In this document: positions 10,189 through 23,035 of the stretch, one piece after another | Layout: each line of letters opens with the position of its first letter | How positions within the stretch are numbered: the stretch's first letter is position 1 | NCBI RefSeq assembly: GCF_000715075.1 | Contig: NC_134087.1 | Coordinates: forward strand, 157,715,436 to 157,779,435 | Length of the DNA stretch: 64,000 nt | DNA from: Nicotiana tabacum | Lineage: Eukaryota; Streptophyta; Magnoliopsida; Solanales; Solanaceae | Direction: 5' to 3' | Program-made: the position numbers and the translations under genes | Notes under the pieces: model-generated | Told to the model about the DNA's origin: nothing | Seen by the model: the letters and a program-made list of their open reading frames with translations, nothing else | Databases searched by the model: none

Positions 10189-11566
10189 AGGGTTCAGAAT
10201 GTGAGCTTAGAATAATTATTGTGTTTGGCTTTATCTGGTTTTGTTACCTGATCTGTGCTTTATGTGTTAATTGACTGCTTTTACCGCTTTGATATTAGGT
10301 GAACCGTATATAAACTGTGCCGAAACCCATCTCCTCTCTGAGTCTTCTAAATCATGAAGAAGGGTGCACTTCGTGTGACTTCTTTTCTGTATAGTGTCTA
10401 ATTCCCAATTTAGAACGAGGTTTGGATAAGTTGCAAAGCCGGCGAAGCTTCTGTATTCCCGGTAGCTGCCTCCCTCTCGGCTCGAGCTGTCCGCTCGGGT
10501 AAGCCAAGTCTAGAACAAACACCCAAGCTCTGAACCTAGAATAACTCAACCTTATGCCGGATCCTTAGTAGGAACGCTTATCTGCATCATGTGCATTTTT
10601 TTACTTCGGGGACTCAACACAGGGGTTGAGTCCGTCTAGGGCTAGCAACCTGAAATGAAAAAGACCATCTTGACGCATCCTACTTGTGTTCTGTGCATTT
10701 ATTGGTTTCGGGCCCGCATGCTGACCGACTTTTGAATATCGGAAATATTGTGAAAGTGAGAAAAAGAGAAAATGAGAGAAATAACAGTGTGGAGAGTAAA
10801 TTGCATATTTTCAGGGAAAAAAACCGATGCCCAAATACTGTCGAAACTCTGCCGAAACTTTGAAAAAAAAAATGATGAAAAAAAAAGTTTGTGTTACTCA
10901 AAAGGGAAAAGAAAAAGAAAAAGAATCTTTTATTTTTAGGTTGCTTATTTGTTGGTTGAAAAAGAAAAGAAAGAGTCTTTTATTTTTAGTTCGGAAGAAT
11001 AGGTTGTTTTATTGTTTTGTTGAAAAGGGAAAGAGTCTTTTATTTTTAGTTGAGAAAATGTGTTGTTCATTGAAAAGAAAAGAAAAAAAAAGAGTCTTGT
11101 TTTTAAAAGCAGTTTTTTTTTGTTTTTTGCTTATGAAATGCCAAAAATAAAAATAAAAAAGAGTCTTGTTTTAAATAGTTAATTTTCCCGAACTATGCAG
11201 GTTTGATTCTCATAGGGCGTGAGATACGTAGGCAACCCTCATCGGGTCCAACCTCCCCTTTGCAAAAATAGCCAAAAAATGTCAAATGTTAATTTTTGTC
11301 ATAAATAAACCAGGTGACGCCGTTTTCGCCAAAAATAGCCAAATGTGCCCGAAAGGGACGCCGGAGGGCTGATTTTGCATAAACGACCCCTTTGTTCATT
11401 TTTAGGATTTCGACCGGTTAATCCACACAGCCTTAAAATCTTCGTTTCCGAAGTGCTGAAAGGCTGTATTTGATGAATCGGGTCCTTCATTTTAATTTGG
11501 GAAAGCAAAAATAGTAGCTTTGTTTTGAATCAAATAAATTTTACTCCCTTTTAATCACCTTAATAA
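10189..11566 (+). other. 5' untranslated leader of Ogre-B
   Basis: Not coding. It holds the TGTCC hairpin at 10483-10497, an A/G- and T-rich low-complexity stretch at about 10860-11170 and the class-a pseudoknot at 11193-11253. It ends in TAATAAATGTGCAG at 11574, a plausible plant 3' splice site directly before ORF1. Confidence 0.7.
11193..11253 (+). ncRNA. Ogre pseudoknot motif, class a, Ogre-B
   Basis: Stem 1 is CTATG 11193-11197 with CGTAG 11227-11231. Stem 2 is TCTCAT 11208-11213 with GTGAGA 11219-11224. Stem 3 is ACCC 11235-11238 with GGGT 11244-11247. The pseudoknot is GGTT 11200-11203 with AACC 11250-11253. Confidence 0.8.
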
Positions 11567-13432
11567 ATGTGCAGGACGAGCACAGTTGAAAATAAACCTT
11601 TCATCGTCCTTACTGAGATCCCCCTCCAGCTCCACATGTGGTGGAACGATTTGGGAAAGAACAACAAAGAAATAGTGGTCAGAATTTTGGGAGGTCTCAT
11701 CGGTTTGCTAAATGTCAGGGCAAGGTCGGATGTCATCGAGGCTTTAATACCCTTTTGGAACCCGACCCATAACGTATTCCGCTTTGCAGATTTTGAGCTT
11801 ACACCTATGCTGGGGGAAATCACGGGGTATGCGGGGTTGAATGGGAATCTGAGGGGTCAATATCTGTTGTCGCCAAGACCAGTAACTCCGCACAGATTTT
11901 TGGATCTGTTAAACATTAGCCGGACCATGCACAATGATGATTTATCACAGGGGTGTTGCGCTCTTCAGTTCCTTTACTAGCATTACGGTACTCTACGGGG
12001 TTTCGAAGAGCCAAACTTGGGACTGACTCATGCCGGAGAGAGAGACAAATGGGAAGCACGACGCACATTGGCATTCATAACTGCATTTTTGGGAATTGCG
12101 ATCTGTCCGCGAGAGGATAAGAAAATTGAGATAGGTCTTGTGGGGATGGCTGACGTCGCAATCAAGAGGACCAACAACACTATAGTTCCGCTAGTTTTGT
12201 CAGAAATATACAGAGCACTGACTACGAGTAAAGAGCAAGGAGAGTTTTTCCAGGGCTGCAATCTATTACTCCAGTTGTGGATGCAAGAGCATCTCTGTCA
12301 CCAAGCGGGATATATGACTCATGGTCTGACTGGTTTAAAATGCATTGAAGAATTCGAAAAGCGGGTAACATGTTTTGCGCTCCTTGAGGGTACTGAAGAT
12401 TGGTTGGCGCGATTAATATCACTGACAGTGGATCAAATTGAGTGGGCATTCGGGTGGTTACCTGTTACTGAGATGGTACACATGGTAGCGGGAGAGTGTT
12501 ATATTCTCTTAATGGGCGTCCGAAGCATCCAACCATATGCTCCCCATCAGGTACTACGTCAGTTGGGAAGGTTCCAAGTCATCCCTAAAGATGAAGATTT
12601 GAGCAAGTACGTCATTGATCTAAATACGGGAGTCACTTTCCTGGAAGACAAAATTCGCAAATTGTGGAACGAATGCAGGTACCTTGAGCCTAGAACTATT
12701 GTGCGAAATTTAGCCAGAGGAGAGGTGGCCCCAAAATATGGTGCATGGTTTGGGAAGAGGTTCCCGACTCATCAGAGGCCTGCCAAGAGAGCCCACGTCC
12801 AACAGTTCACGGATGACTCACAAGAACAATGGGGCTGGTTAGCAAAAGAAGAAAGTTATTGGGTGGAAATAGGTAAACTAAGGCAAAAAATTGGGAACTT
12901 ACAGTTCGAGAACAGTGTGCAAGTTGCCGTCGACCAAGGAGAAAAGAACAGGCCATCTCAGGAGAATGAGGCTCTCAGGGCCCAAATCCGTCAATTAAGG
13001 AAAGCCGCTAATAACCAACCAAGGAGTCAATCGATTGATAAGGGGGCTAAGAAACGAAATTAGAGACCAACAGGATAAATTGGAGAAAACCGAGAATTTC
13101 ATAGCAGAACTCAAAGCGCAATGGGCTACGAAAATAGAGGAACGTCGTCAGTACTCGAATCAGTTGAAACACGCAGTAATCAGATAAGACGCATACTCAT
13201 ATAAAAGAAGCAAACTAAAGATAGGATCAGAGCCATCGCTCACGCCATTTTTAGAAGATGTCGGGCATGTGAAGATATGACCTATACTACTTTTGTCCCA
13301 GTAGTATTGATCTATGTGAAGTGAACCATGAATAAATTAGAGCAACTTGAAATTGATTTGGAACCTAGGTCAGCAACGAGGCCGAATGATGCCCCGAGGA
13401 CGCCTAAGTTTGAAGCATTAGAGTATGCATAG
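11567..13432 (+). pseudogene. Ogre ORF1 of Ogre-B, nearly full-length but broken
   Basis: The extra Ogre ORF1 of unknown function. The frame runs from ATG 11567 (reading MCR, spanning the possible splice site) through the globular DUF7745-like domain, including WWNDLG, the HRFLDLLNI region and EWAFGWLPVTE. A single in-frame TAG sits at 11978-11980. From about residue 420 it becomes coiled coil with Gln/Glu/Lys heptads. A frameshift near 13050 and an internal deletion near 13165 follow; homology then continues to a stop at 13430-13432. Between 11981 and 13063 the frame is uninterrupted, the longest intact ORF1 stretch in the window. Ogre-C has a 686-codon frame over the same region. Confidence 0.85.
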
Positions 13433-14081
13433 TCCGTGTTTGTAGTTTTCTACTTTTGAGTCTCTCTTTTGTCTGTCCGTTGTCTTTTCATAACAAGTAT
13501 GTTTATAGTCTTGGAGTCTGTGTTTGTTTTGGTTTGCATCTGTTATTTTCATCCTGCAAAAGTGTCTAGTTTGTAATAGTTTGTTTTAGCAATGAAACTA
13601 AAATTCCAAAAATTATTTTATCCTTTATTTTTGCTTTTATTTTCACGAACTACGCTTGGTCTGATTCGTGCGGGGTCATGATACGTAGGAAATCTCCGTA
13701 GGATTCGACCACAATCGTAAAAAGAAAAGGAAAAAGCAAACAAAACAAACAACAACAAAAAAGAGGGAGAGAGGAAAAGAGGGGAGCGAAAATAAAAGAA
13801 AGGAGCGAATAAACAAACGGGAAAGAAAGAAAAGAAGAGCGGGAAGACAAAAGAGAAAGAGATAAGAAATAAGAAGAAAGCACAAGAGAGGGATCGGGCG
13901 GAAAAATTGAATGAAGGGTAGAAAGAAACAGAGAACGAATGTCGGGATGACGCATGCGGTCGAGCAAATGCATATAGAAATGATTAATTGTATAGGTGCA
14001 TTTATGCCAACGTGCGGTTACCAAACCTGTTAAAACCTAATCGGTAACAAAGTGGTTGTCTAAATGTGTGAGTTCAGGCAG
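13433..14081 (+). other. ORF1-gag spacer of Ogre-B
   Basis: Non-coding spacer with the class-b pseudoknot (13650-13710), followed at once by a purine-rich tract of about 220 bases (13718-13940). A conserved GGCAG (AG ends at 14081) ahead of the GTGGTTAGT block could be a 3' splice site for gag, as at 6116 and 49805. Confidence 0.68.
13650..13710 (+). ncRNA. Ogre pseudoknot motif, class b, Ogre-B
   Basis: Stem 1 is CTACG 13650-13654 with CGTAG 13684-13688. Stem 2 is TCGTG 13666-13670 with CATGA 13677-13681. Stem 3 is AATC 13691-13694 with GATT 13702-13705. The pseudoknot is GGTC 13658-13661 with GACC 13707-13710. Confidence 0.8.
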
Positions 14082-17000
14082 GTGGTTAGTTGTTCGGCAG
14101 TTCTGGCAACTCACCCGTACAACACCCGGTCAAAAGACAAAGTAAACATGACAGGACAGGACTCGGAAATCAGCCTCGTGGACCCGTCAAATGAGGTTGA
14201 GGCAACAGATGTGGGTGCTATGAAAGAAGAAATGAGGAAACTAAAAGCACAAATGGCTGAAATGCATCGGGCATGGTCTCAGGGACACCCGACACCACTA
14301 TACCCTGCTAATCCATCCTACATCCCACCCCTGGCTCAGGCTCAAGAGCCCACCACTCCCCACTCATCTTCAGCCTTCCCCTATCACACCCAGGGCTATG
14401 GTACAACTTCATATGCCCCTCCAGCTCCACCACCCAAACAGAACCCTCCCCCACCTATGGGACCAGTCTTCGTGACACCCCCCAGCCACGTTACATAGAT
14501 CGTCCAGTGAGCCGCTATTCCAAGCTCACGACATACAAATTTACCCTCCTGAACCCACTTTTAAAATACCTGAGCCATATACCTATACTCCCCATTTTGA
14601 AATTCCGGGAGAAGTTGAGAAACCGGTTAAGAATACAGAACGGGAGGAAGTGATTCGTAAAGTCAAAAGCCTGGAGCAATCCTTCAGGAACATGCATGGT
14701 TTAGGCATCCAAGTCAGCATTACATACAAAGATTTGTGCCCTTTCCCTGATGTCCAGTTGCCCGCAGGTTTCAAAATGCCCAAGTTTGATTTGTACGAGG
14801 GACATGGCGACCTGGTGGCCCACCTCCGGGGTTTCTGCAGTAAAATGAGAGGAGCTGGGGGAAGGATGAATTGCTGATAGCCTATTTTGGTCAAAGTCTG
14901 AGCGGGTCCGCACTAGAATGGTACACGAGACAGGACCCCGGTCGATGGTATACATGGGATGATTTGGCACAAGCATTCATTGGCCATTTTCAATATAACC
15001 TTGAGATAGTCCCCGATCGTCTGTCATTGTTGAAGCTAGAAAAGAAGCCCGGGGAAAGTTTTAGAGAATTTGGTTTCCGCTGGAGGAAACAAGCAGCAAG
15101 GGTTGATCCTCCGTTGAGGGAGAGTGAGATGGTAGATTACTACTTGCAAACATTGGAGCCTACCTATTTTGGTCATCTAGTAACATCTGTCGGAAAGTCA
15201 TTTAATGAAGTGGTAAAGATGTGAGCCATGATTGAAGAGGGATTGAAGTCTAACAAAATCTTGAGCTACTCGGCATTGAAAGCAACCACCCAAGCCATCC
15301 AAAGCGGTACTGGTGGTGTGTTTGGAAAGAAGAAAAAGGAAGAAGTCGCTACGGTTGAAACTAGTACTTGGTCCAGGCCCAACAACCCTCCATCCTACTA
15401 CAACCAGCCTAGACCTCACCACCCAAATTACTCGTATACCCCATATAACCCACCGCAACAGTATTATCCACCACCGGAGCCCCACTTTTCCGTCCATCAT
15501 GCCCAGACATATACTCAACCTCCGGCGCACCCGCAGTGGCATGCACCAGCTCCACAAAACACATATCCACCTCTACAAAACACATATCCACCTCCACAAA
15601 ACACATATCCACTCCCCAGGGTTTACAGACCAGGAGCCGGCTTTCGCCCAAACCAAACTTTTAGAAATGAGAAAGTCCAGAACAGAAGAACCTTTACTCC
15701 ATTGGGAGAATCTTATACCACTCTCTTCCATAGATTGAAACAGCTGGGAATGTTGACACCAGTCGAGCCCAAAACGCCAAATCCCCTTCCAAAAAACCTG
15801 GACCATTTGGTCAGCTGTGAGTATTGTTCAGGGATGCCGAGGCACGATACTGATAAATGCTGGAGATTGAAGAACGCGGTGCAGGAACTTATTGATAATC
15901 GACGTATTGAGTTACAAGCTCCGGAGGCGCCAAACATTAATCAAAACCCGTTGCCGGCACATCGTGAGGCCAACATGATTGAACTGTTATATAAGGGAGC
16001 GGAGCCTAAAAAGCCCTCGCAAACGGTCATGATGATCTGTTCTACTGAAGCCAAGGAGAAATAAAAAACAGTTAGGGCAAAGCCAACAACTCAGCTAAAA
16101 GGGGCAGATGACAAGCCAGTGGTGGTAATAGGGAAAGGGTCATCCGTCGTCGCAAAGAAGCCCGAGTCAGCCAAGTTAGTGGTACCAAGGGCATCATTTG
16201 CACCCGTGGTTGTGAAAGGGGCCTACATAGAACCAGTTGTCATAAAGTTGGTAGTTCAATTACCCGTGTCGGACAGCGAAGTCGTGCCGTGGAAATATGA
16301 AAAGGTAGTGGTGACATATAAAGGAAAGGAAATTGAGGAAGAGAGTTGTGAGGCACAAGGATTAACTCGATCAGGACGTTGTTTTTCTCCCGAAGAGTTG
16401 AAAAAGGCCAGAGCTACTAAAGACAATCCAGTACTAGTCAAGAAGGCTATGACGGAGGAAGAAGCGGAAGTGTTCTTGAAAAAGATGAAAGTACAGGATT
16501 ATTCCGCTATTGAACAACTAAGAAAAACGCTGGCCCAGATCTCGTTGTTGTCATTACTGATCCATTCGGACGAGCATCGCCGAGCTTTGATGAAGATATT
16601 GAATGAAGCTCATGTACCCGAAAAAATTTCAGTAAACCACCTGGAGACAATTGCCAACAAAACTTTGAGGTAAACAGGGTGACATTTCTGCCGATGAATT
16701 GCCTGTAGAGGGCACAGAACATAATAAATCTCTCTACTTGACGGTCAAGTGTGAAGATTCAGTGGTTACTTGGGTGTTGATCGATAATAGGTCTAGTGCC
16801 AATATCTGTCCTTTGTCTACATTGAACAAGTTGAAGGTTGATGATGACAGAATTCATAAGAATAGCATCTGCGTCCGAGGGTTTGATGGTGGTGGTACAG
16901 ATACAGTGGGCGACATCATACTTGAATTGACAATTGGTCCTGTTGATTTCACCATGGAGTTTCAGGTGTTAGACGTGGCGGTGTCTTACAATCTTCTATT

Positions 17001-17694
17001 GGGATGACCATGGATCCACGCTGCTAAAGCGGTGCCTTCTTCATTACATCAGATGGTCAAATTCGAGTGGGACAAACAAGAGATCGTAGTACACGGGGAG
17101 GACAATACGAGCACTGTAAGTGATGCCGTCGTGCCCTTTATAGAGACTGATGATGATAAGGGGCCGTGGGTTTATCAGGTCTTTGACACAGTCCCAGTGG
17201 ATAGGGTAGTAGAGGGTAAAAGCATTCCACATCCCAGGGTATCAGCTGCGACCGTCATGGTGGTTTCAGAGATGTTGGGTAATGGGTTCGCGCCAGGAAA
17301 GGGTCTGGGTGCTAAGCTTCAAGGTATTGTTCAACCGGTTTCCTTGCCCAAAAATCTGGACACCTTCGGGTTAGGGTTCAAGTCGACGGCAACAGATGTC
17401 AGAAAGGCTCGTAAGCTGAAAAAGAAAGCTTGGGTTCTTCCCAAACCGATTCCACGCCTGTCCAGGTCTTTCGTCAGGACGAGTACCAAGAAGAAATTAT
17501 TGGCAAAGGTGTCTGGGCCATTGATTTTTATAGAGGGGAACTTGGATAAGGTGTTCAAAAGTGTATTTGCTGAAGTGAACATGGTTGATACAGGTAAAGG
17601 GTCGAGCAAAGCAGACGTACAGTACATCAGACCACGTGCTAAAGTCAACAATTGGGAAGCTATTCCTCTTCCAGTTCGGAGGGAGGCGTGGTAG
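14064..17694 (+). pseudogene. gag-pro: gag-pro of Ogre-B, degraded
   Basis: Capsid/nucleocapsid and aspartic protease. Taking ATG 14064 as the start, a THPYNTRSK motif is shared with Ogre-C. A Pro/Gln-rich region precedes the gag domain (about 14700-15200). A second Pro/Tyr/His-rich segment (15370-15640) includes three near-identical NTYPP repeats. A CX2CX5HX4C zinc knuckle lies at 15816-15860 (CEYCSGMPRHDTDKC). The protease active site at 16782 reads D-N-R-S-S where DGGSS is usual, so the enzyme is probably dead. A G-patch-like segment follows at about 17269-17383. Defects: frameshifts near 14500, 14860 and 16660-16690; stops at 15222, 16062 and 17005. The terminal TAG 17692-17694 lies within the intron's 5' splice site. 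Confidence 0.87.
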
Positions 17695-17868
17695 TGGGTT
17701 TTGTTTCCTCTTTGTTCACCTGGATTATTCCAGGGTTTGTAATTCAGTTGCTATGTTCCGTCCATTTGGATGAGTTAAAACCCTGTTATCTTCACATTCA
17801 ATGAAATGCAATTTTTCTCCTTTCTTCATTCCTAATTTTGTTTCCATTTTTCTTTTCTTTTTGTACAG
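17691..17868 (+). other. Ogre intron between pro and RT, Ogre-B
   Basis: 178 bp, GTAGTG...TTTTTGTACAG. Removing it joins the gag-pro frame to the RT frame without a shift. Intron positions 2-4 are the gag-pro stop TAG. The 3' half is T-rich. Splicing between protease and RT is known for Ogre elements; these exact borders are inferred from frame and comparison with A and C. Confidence 0.8.
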
Positions 17869-20800
17869 TTCTTGTTATGCTGATATCAATGACATGACAT
17901 ATATGAGGAATCTTCGGCCCAGTTTTAAAAGCCAATCTAACTCAAAAATAATAATACAAGAAATCGAGTGTGATGATGAGGTGGAATGTGACGATGACGA
18001 GGCCTACGAGGAAATTAGTAAAAAATTAAGTCACTTTGAAGAAAAACTCAAACCTAACCTAAATGAAACAGAAGCAGTTAATCTAGGGGATCAAGACAAT
18101 GTGCGGGAAACTAAAGTAAGTGTTCATCTGGAGCCCAACTCAAGGAGGAGATAATTAAAGTATTGCATGAGTACAAAGATGTTTTTGCATGGTCGTATAA
18201 TGATATGCCAGGTCTAAGCACTGATTTGGTAGTTCATAAATTGCGCACTGACCCGGCATTCGCTCCTGTCAAACAGAAACTGAGAAAGTTCAAAACAGAT
18301 ATGAGTGTAAAGATTAAAGAAAAGGTTACCAAGCAGTTCGATGCAAAAGTCATTCGGGTCACCCGGTATCCCACCTGGTTAGCCAATGTTGTGCCTGTGC
18401 CGAAGAAGGATGGCAAGATCAGGGTGTGTGTTGACTATCGAGATCTCAACAAGGCGAGCCCAAAAGGTAATTTCCCATTGCCGAACATCCATATTTTGAT
18501 CGATAATTGTGCCAAGCATGAGATTGGTTCTTTCGTGGATTGTTATTCAGGTTATCATCAGATTTTAATGGACGAGGAAGATGCAGAAAAGACGGCATTC
18601 ATCACTCCTTGAGGAACGTATTGCTATCGGGTCATGCCATTTGGTTTGAAGAATGCTAGGGCAACCTACATGAGGGCGATGACAACAATATTCCATGATA
18701 TGATACATAAAGAAATTGAGGTGTACGTGGATGATGTGATCGTAAAGTGTAGACAGCAGTCCGACCATGTCAGAGATTTGAGGAAGTTCTTTCAAAGGCT
18801 CCGCAGGTACAATCTTATGCTCAATCCTGCAAAATGTGCTTTCGGGGTGCCATCTGGGAAGTTGTTGGGGTTTATAGTCAGTCGTCAAGGTATTGAGCTA
18901 GACCCGTCAAAGATCAAAGCTATTCAGGGATTGCCGCCTCCAAGAAACAAAACTGAGGTGATGAGTTGTTGGGAAGATTGAATTATATTAGTAGGTTCAT
19001 CGCTCAGCTGACGAAAACTTGTGAGACGATTTTCAAATTGTTGAAGAAAGACGCTGTGGTCAAATCGACTGATGAATGTCAGGAGGCTTTTGATAAGATA
19101 AAGCGGTATTTGTCGAACCCAACCGTGTTGGTCCCGCCGGAACCAGGCGGCCTTTGATTCTATATTTAACGGTTCTGGATAATTCATTCAGCTGTGTGCT
19201 AGGGCAGCATGATGTTACGGGCAGGAAAGAGCAGGCCATCTACTACTTCAGCAAGAAGTTCACGTCTTACGAGGTTAAGTATACTCATCTGGAGAGGACG
19301 TGTTGCGCCTTAACTTGGGTGGCACAGAAGTTGAAACATTATTTGTCATCCTACACTACTACCTCATATCTCGCTTGGACCCATTGAAGTATATTTTTCA
19401 GAAGCCTATGCCCACAGGGAGGCTTGCAAAGTGGCAGATCCTACATACAGAATTTGACATTATCTATGTGACACAGACTGCGATGAAAGCACAGGCATTA
19501 GCTGATCATTTGGCTGAGAATCCCGTCGATAAAGATTATGAACCTTTGAAAACTTATTTCCCTGATGAAGAAGTAGTGCGCATCGGTGAATTGGAACAAG
19601 TTGGGAAGACGGGATGGAAACTTTTTTTTGATGGGGCTGCAAATATGAAAGGCGTGGGAATAGGAGCGATACTTATTTCGGAAACAGTTCAGCACTACCC
19701 CGTTACAGCTCAGCTTCGTTTCTACTATACAAACAACATGGCAGAATATGAGGCATGTATATTGGGATTGAGATTAGCTGTAGATATGGGTGTACGGGAG
19801 GTCTTCGTCATGGGTGACTCGGACCTACTAGTACATCAAATTCAAGGAGAGTGGGAAACACGGGATTTGAAGCTTATACCGTACCGACAATGTTTGCATG
19901 ATCTTTCCAGCAGTTTCAGTCTATAGAGTTCAGGCACATTCCAAGGATTCATAATGAGGTTGCCGATGCTTTGGCTACTTTGGCGTCGATGTTGCATCAT
20001 CCGGATAAAGCTTATGTTGACTCGCTATAGATTCAGGTCCGCGATCAGCATGCTTACTGTAATACGGTAGAAGAAGAACTCGACGGCGAGCCTTGGTTCC
20101 ATGATATCAAAGAATACATCAGGACGGGAGTATATCCGCTACATGCCACTGGTGACCAGAAAAGAACGATTCGGCGATTGGCAAGCGGGTTTTTCCTTAG
20201 TGGAGGAGTGTTGTACAAAAGAACTCCAGACCTCAGGTTGTTGAGGTGCATGGATGCAAGACAGGCCACATCTATCATGACTGAAGTACATTCTGGAGTC
20301 TGCGGACCGCACATGAGCGGATATGTTTTGGGAAAGAAGATCCTACGGGCAGGTTACTATTGGCTTACTATGGAGCGAGATTGTATCAGTTTCGTACGTA
20401 AATGTCATCAGTGCCAAGTACATGGGGACTTGATTCATTCTCCGCCATCTGAGCTACATATGATGTCCGCACCATGGCCTTTTGTTGCTTGGGGCATGAT
20501 GTTGTTGGGCCAATTGATCCAGCAGCGTCAAATGGGCACAGGTTTATTCTGGTAGCTATAGACTACTTTACCAAATGGGTGGAAGCTAAGACGTTCAAGT
20601 CTGTGACTAAGAAAGCTGTGTTGGATTTTGTGCATTCAAACATTATTTGTCGGTTTGGGATACCGAAGGTGATTATCACAGACAATGGGGCTAATCTAAA
20701 TAGTCATTTGATGAAGGAAACATGTGAGCAGTTTAAGATTACCCATAGGCATTCTACTCCATATCGCCCTAAAGCAAATGGTGCGGTTGAGGCAGCTAAT

Positions 20801-21340
20801 AAGAATATAAAGAAAATATTGCGGAAGATGGTGGAAGGTTCGAAATAGTGGCATGAGAAGTTGCCTTTTGCATTGTTGGGGTACCGCACCACCGTTCGTA
20901 CCTCGGTGGGGGCGACTCCTTATTCATTGGTGTATGGCACCGAGGCAGTAATACCTGTAGAGTTGGAAATCCCATCTCTGCGAATCATTGCGGAGGCTGA
21001 GATCGATGATGATGAATGGGTAAAAAGCCGCCCTGAGCATTTGAGTTTGATTGACGAGAAGAGATTGGCATCAGTGTGTCATGGTCAACTGTACCAGCAA
21101 ATAATGGCAAGAGCATACAACAAAAAAGTGCGTCCGAGGAAGTTTGCAGTCGAACAGTTAGTGCTGAGACATATTTTGCCTCATTGGGTTGAAGCAAAAA
21201 GAAAATTTGCCCCGAACTGGCAAGGACCATTTGTCGTAACCAGAGTGTTGTCTAGTGGTGCACTAAACTTGACAGACATAGAAGGAAAATGTGTAGAAAT
21301 GGCCATCAATTCCGATGCGGTCAAGAGATACTATGTATGA
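17869..21340 (+). pseudogene. pol: pol of Ogre-B (RT, RNase H, aRNase H, integrase), degraded
   Basis: After the intron an acidic linker (to about 18160) leads into reverse transcriptase, with FAWSYNDMPGL at the start and the catalytic YVDD at 18724-18735. A Ty3-type RNase H follows (about 19150-19480), then an archaeal-type RNase H beginning FFDGAAN near 19625, with AEYEA, MGDSD and HNEVADALA catalytic positions. Integrase starts about 20090: zinc finger H-H-C-C (ending CHQC), core, and C-terminal domain to YYV at 21340. Defects: frameshifts near 18140, 18960, 19146, 19360 and 19905; TGA 18610; TAG 20028; a one-base loss near 20496 that removes the first integrase aspartate; TAG 20846. Confidence 0.9.
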
Positions 21341-21639
21341 TCCTTTATTCTGAATGTACTTGTTTGTATTTGGTACCCTTTAAAGACTGAAATGACGAAG
21401 GCGTTTTGTTCTGCTATCCAAACACTTTATCCCTTGTTACCCCCTTTGAGCCTTAATTATTTTCATTCATAACCCTCTTTCGGAATCAATGGCACAATCA
21501 AGAAACGCAGATGCCGGGCACAAAAAAAAAAGAGAAGAATAAGAAGAAAAGACAAGAAAAGGAAAATAAAAAGAAAGAAAAGAAAAGAAAGCAAAAGAAA
21601 AGTAAAGAATAACGACGAAAGTAATTTCTATGACGCGAA

Positions 21640-21694
21640 CTACGTTTGACTTGATCCCAAAAGGGTACGTAGGCAGCCTCTCTGAGGTTCAGTT
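21640..21694 (+). ncRNA. Ogre pseudoknot motif, class c (after integrase), Ogre-B
   Basis: Stem 1 is CTACG 21640-21644 with CGTAG 21668-21672. Stem 2 is CCC 21656-21658 with GGG 21663-21665 and an AAAA loop. Stem 3 is AGCCT 21675-21679 with AGGTT 21685-21689. The pseudoknot is GACT 21648-21651 with AGTT 21691-21694. A purine tract lies just upstream (about 21521-21612). Confidence 0.8.
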
Positions 21695-22101
21695 ATACCA
21701 AAATGAAACCCAAAAGTGCCCCAACCAGGAAATTGGGGCAAATTTTGTGATTGTTGCGAGATATTGGATTCCGAAAGTTGTAATCGTTAACCCAGGTTGA
21801 ATTATTTTGAGCTTCTTATACCCTTTCTTTCTAACCCAATCCAAAAGCCTACATTACGGTCCGAAAAAAGACCTTCTGATCAGGTTTTGAGAAAATGCCA
21901 AGTTGAGCAGGTAGAAATAACTCATGTCAGGGGCAACACTCTGGTTCAAACAAGAAGAACAAAGTAATCAAAAAAAAAGAGGGTAGTTTCCTTCTTGTTG
22001 AAGTATTTCATACGGAAAAAGAAATAAAAGAAAAAATAATAATAAAACCTTCACAGACACCATAAGGCGACGAGAGTTGAGAGAAAAAATAAATGAGAGA
22101 G

Positions 22102-22136
22102 TATTATTGGTGAAAACCCTCGCGGGCACCTTGAGG
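22102..22136 (+). ncRNA. AAAA-bulge hairpin, Ogre-B
   Basis: Stem GGTG with CACC (22109-22112 / 22127-22130), an AAAA bulge on the 5' side, then apical CCC/GGG, inside the repeated context GAGAGAGT...GAGGCGA. Degenerate relatives lie on both sides (about 22046-22075 and 22160-22205). See the clusters in A and C. Confidence 0.55.
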
Positions 22137-23035
22137 CGAAAGTGAGTTGAAAAATGGTTAATTGGCAAAAGGTCTGTGGGTGGAAAACTATTTCGAGGCA
22201 CCGCAGGATGAACAAAGTTAATGTTTGGTTAAAGTAATCAAGTGATGGAAATTTTGGGGCAACACAAAGTATGGCAATTGAAAGCTGGTTAGTTGGACAG
22301 ATTGGGCCGATTAATCCAAAATGCATGTCATGACCATTGGTACCAGCTGTTCCGCTTAGATAAGTTTCTTTTCTTTTTTCTTTTTAAACAGTCATTTGGT
22401 TTTGGATTTTTCTTATCCTTAACTCAAAAATCACTGCATTTTATTTTCTTTTGAGGATCTTATCTAGCTGAGATGTTTCAGTGCCAATTTTGTTCAATGC
22501 AAGGGGAAAGGATTGCTAAGCTCACTACCAGCTTCCTAAAATAGTAAAGCACAATGTGGTCAGAACATGTCAACAACAAAATGATAAAAGTGGAGTATGG
22601 GAAGGCATCAGAAGTTTCCTCAGTGGAACAATTGGGAATGGTTGTGGGAAATGTAAAGGTTCAGGCAAAAAAGATCGGAAACGTGAAACAACAGCACAGG
22701 TACAAAAGTATTCAGGTTGTCAGAGGTTGGGGAGTTTAAAAGTCGGTCAGAAAGTCAAGAGGTTCAGAGGAAGTCAGTAGACATAAAGCAAGGCAGTGGA
22801 AGGATTGATCAACAAGAATGCCATCAACTAACCACCATTTTAAACTAACGAAATTTGCTTTGATTGAAACAGGGGCAAAAAAGTTGTTTGTTCAAGAGGA
22901 ATTCTCCATGAGGGAAAAGCAAGAAGTAATCAGGTTTGACTACAAGTAAGGTATGGTTAAAACACAAGATAATGAGGAATAACATAGGAATGTAGGGTAG
23001 TCTCAAGGCTTGCATGTTTAGGACAAAAGTCTTTA

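Noticed and set aside
22554..22780. Two overlapping short open frames in the Ogre-B 3' UTR
   Set aside because: No start context, no homology to A or C at this place, and Lys/Val/Gly composition expected from the purine-rich sequence.
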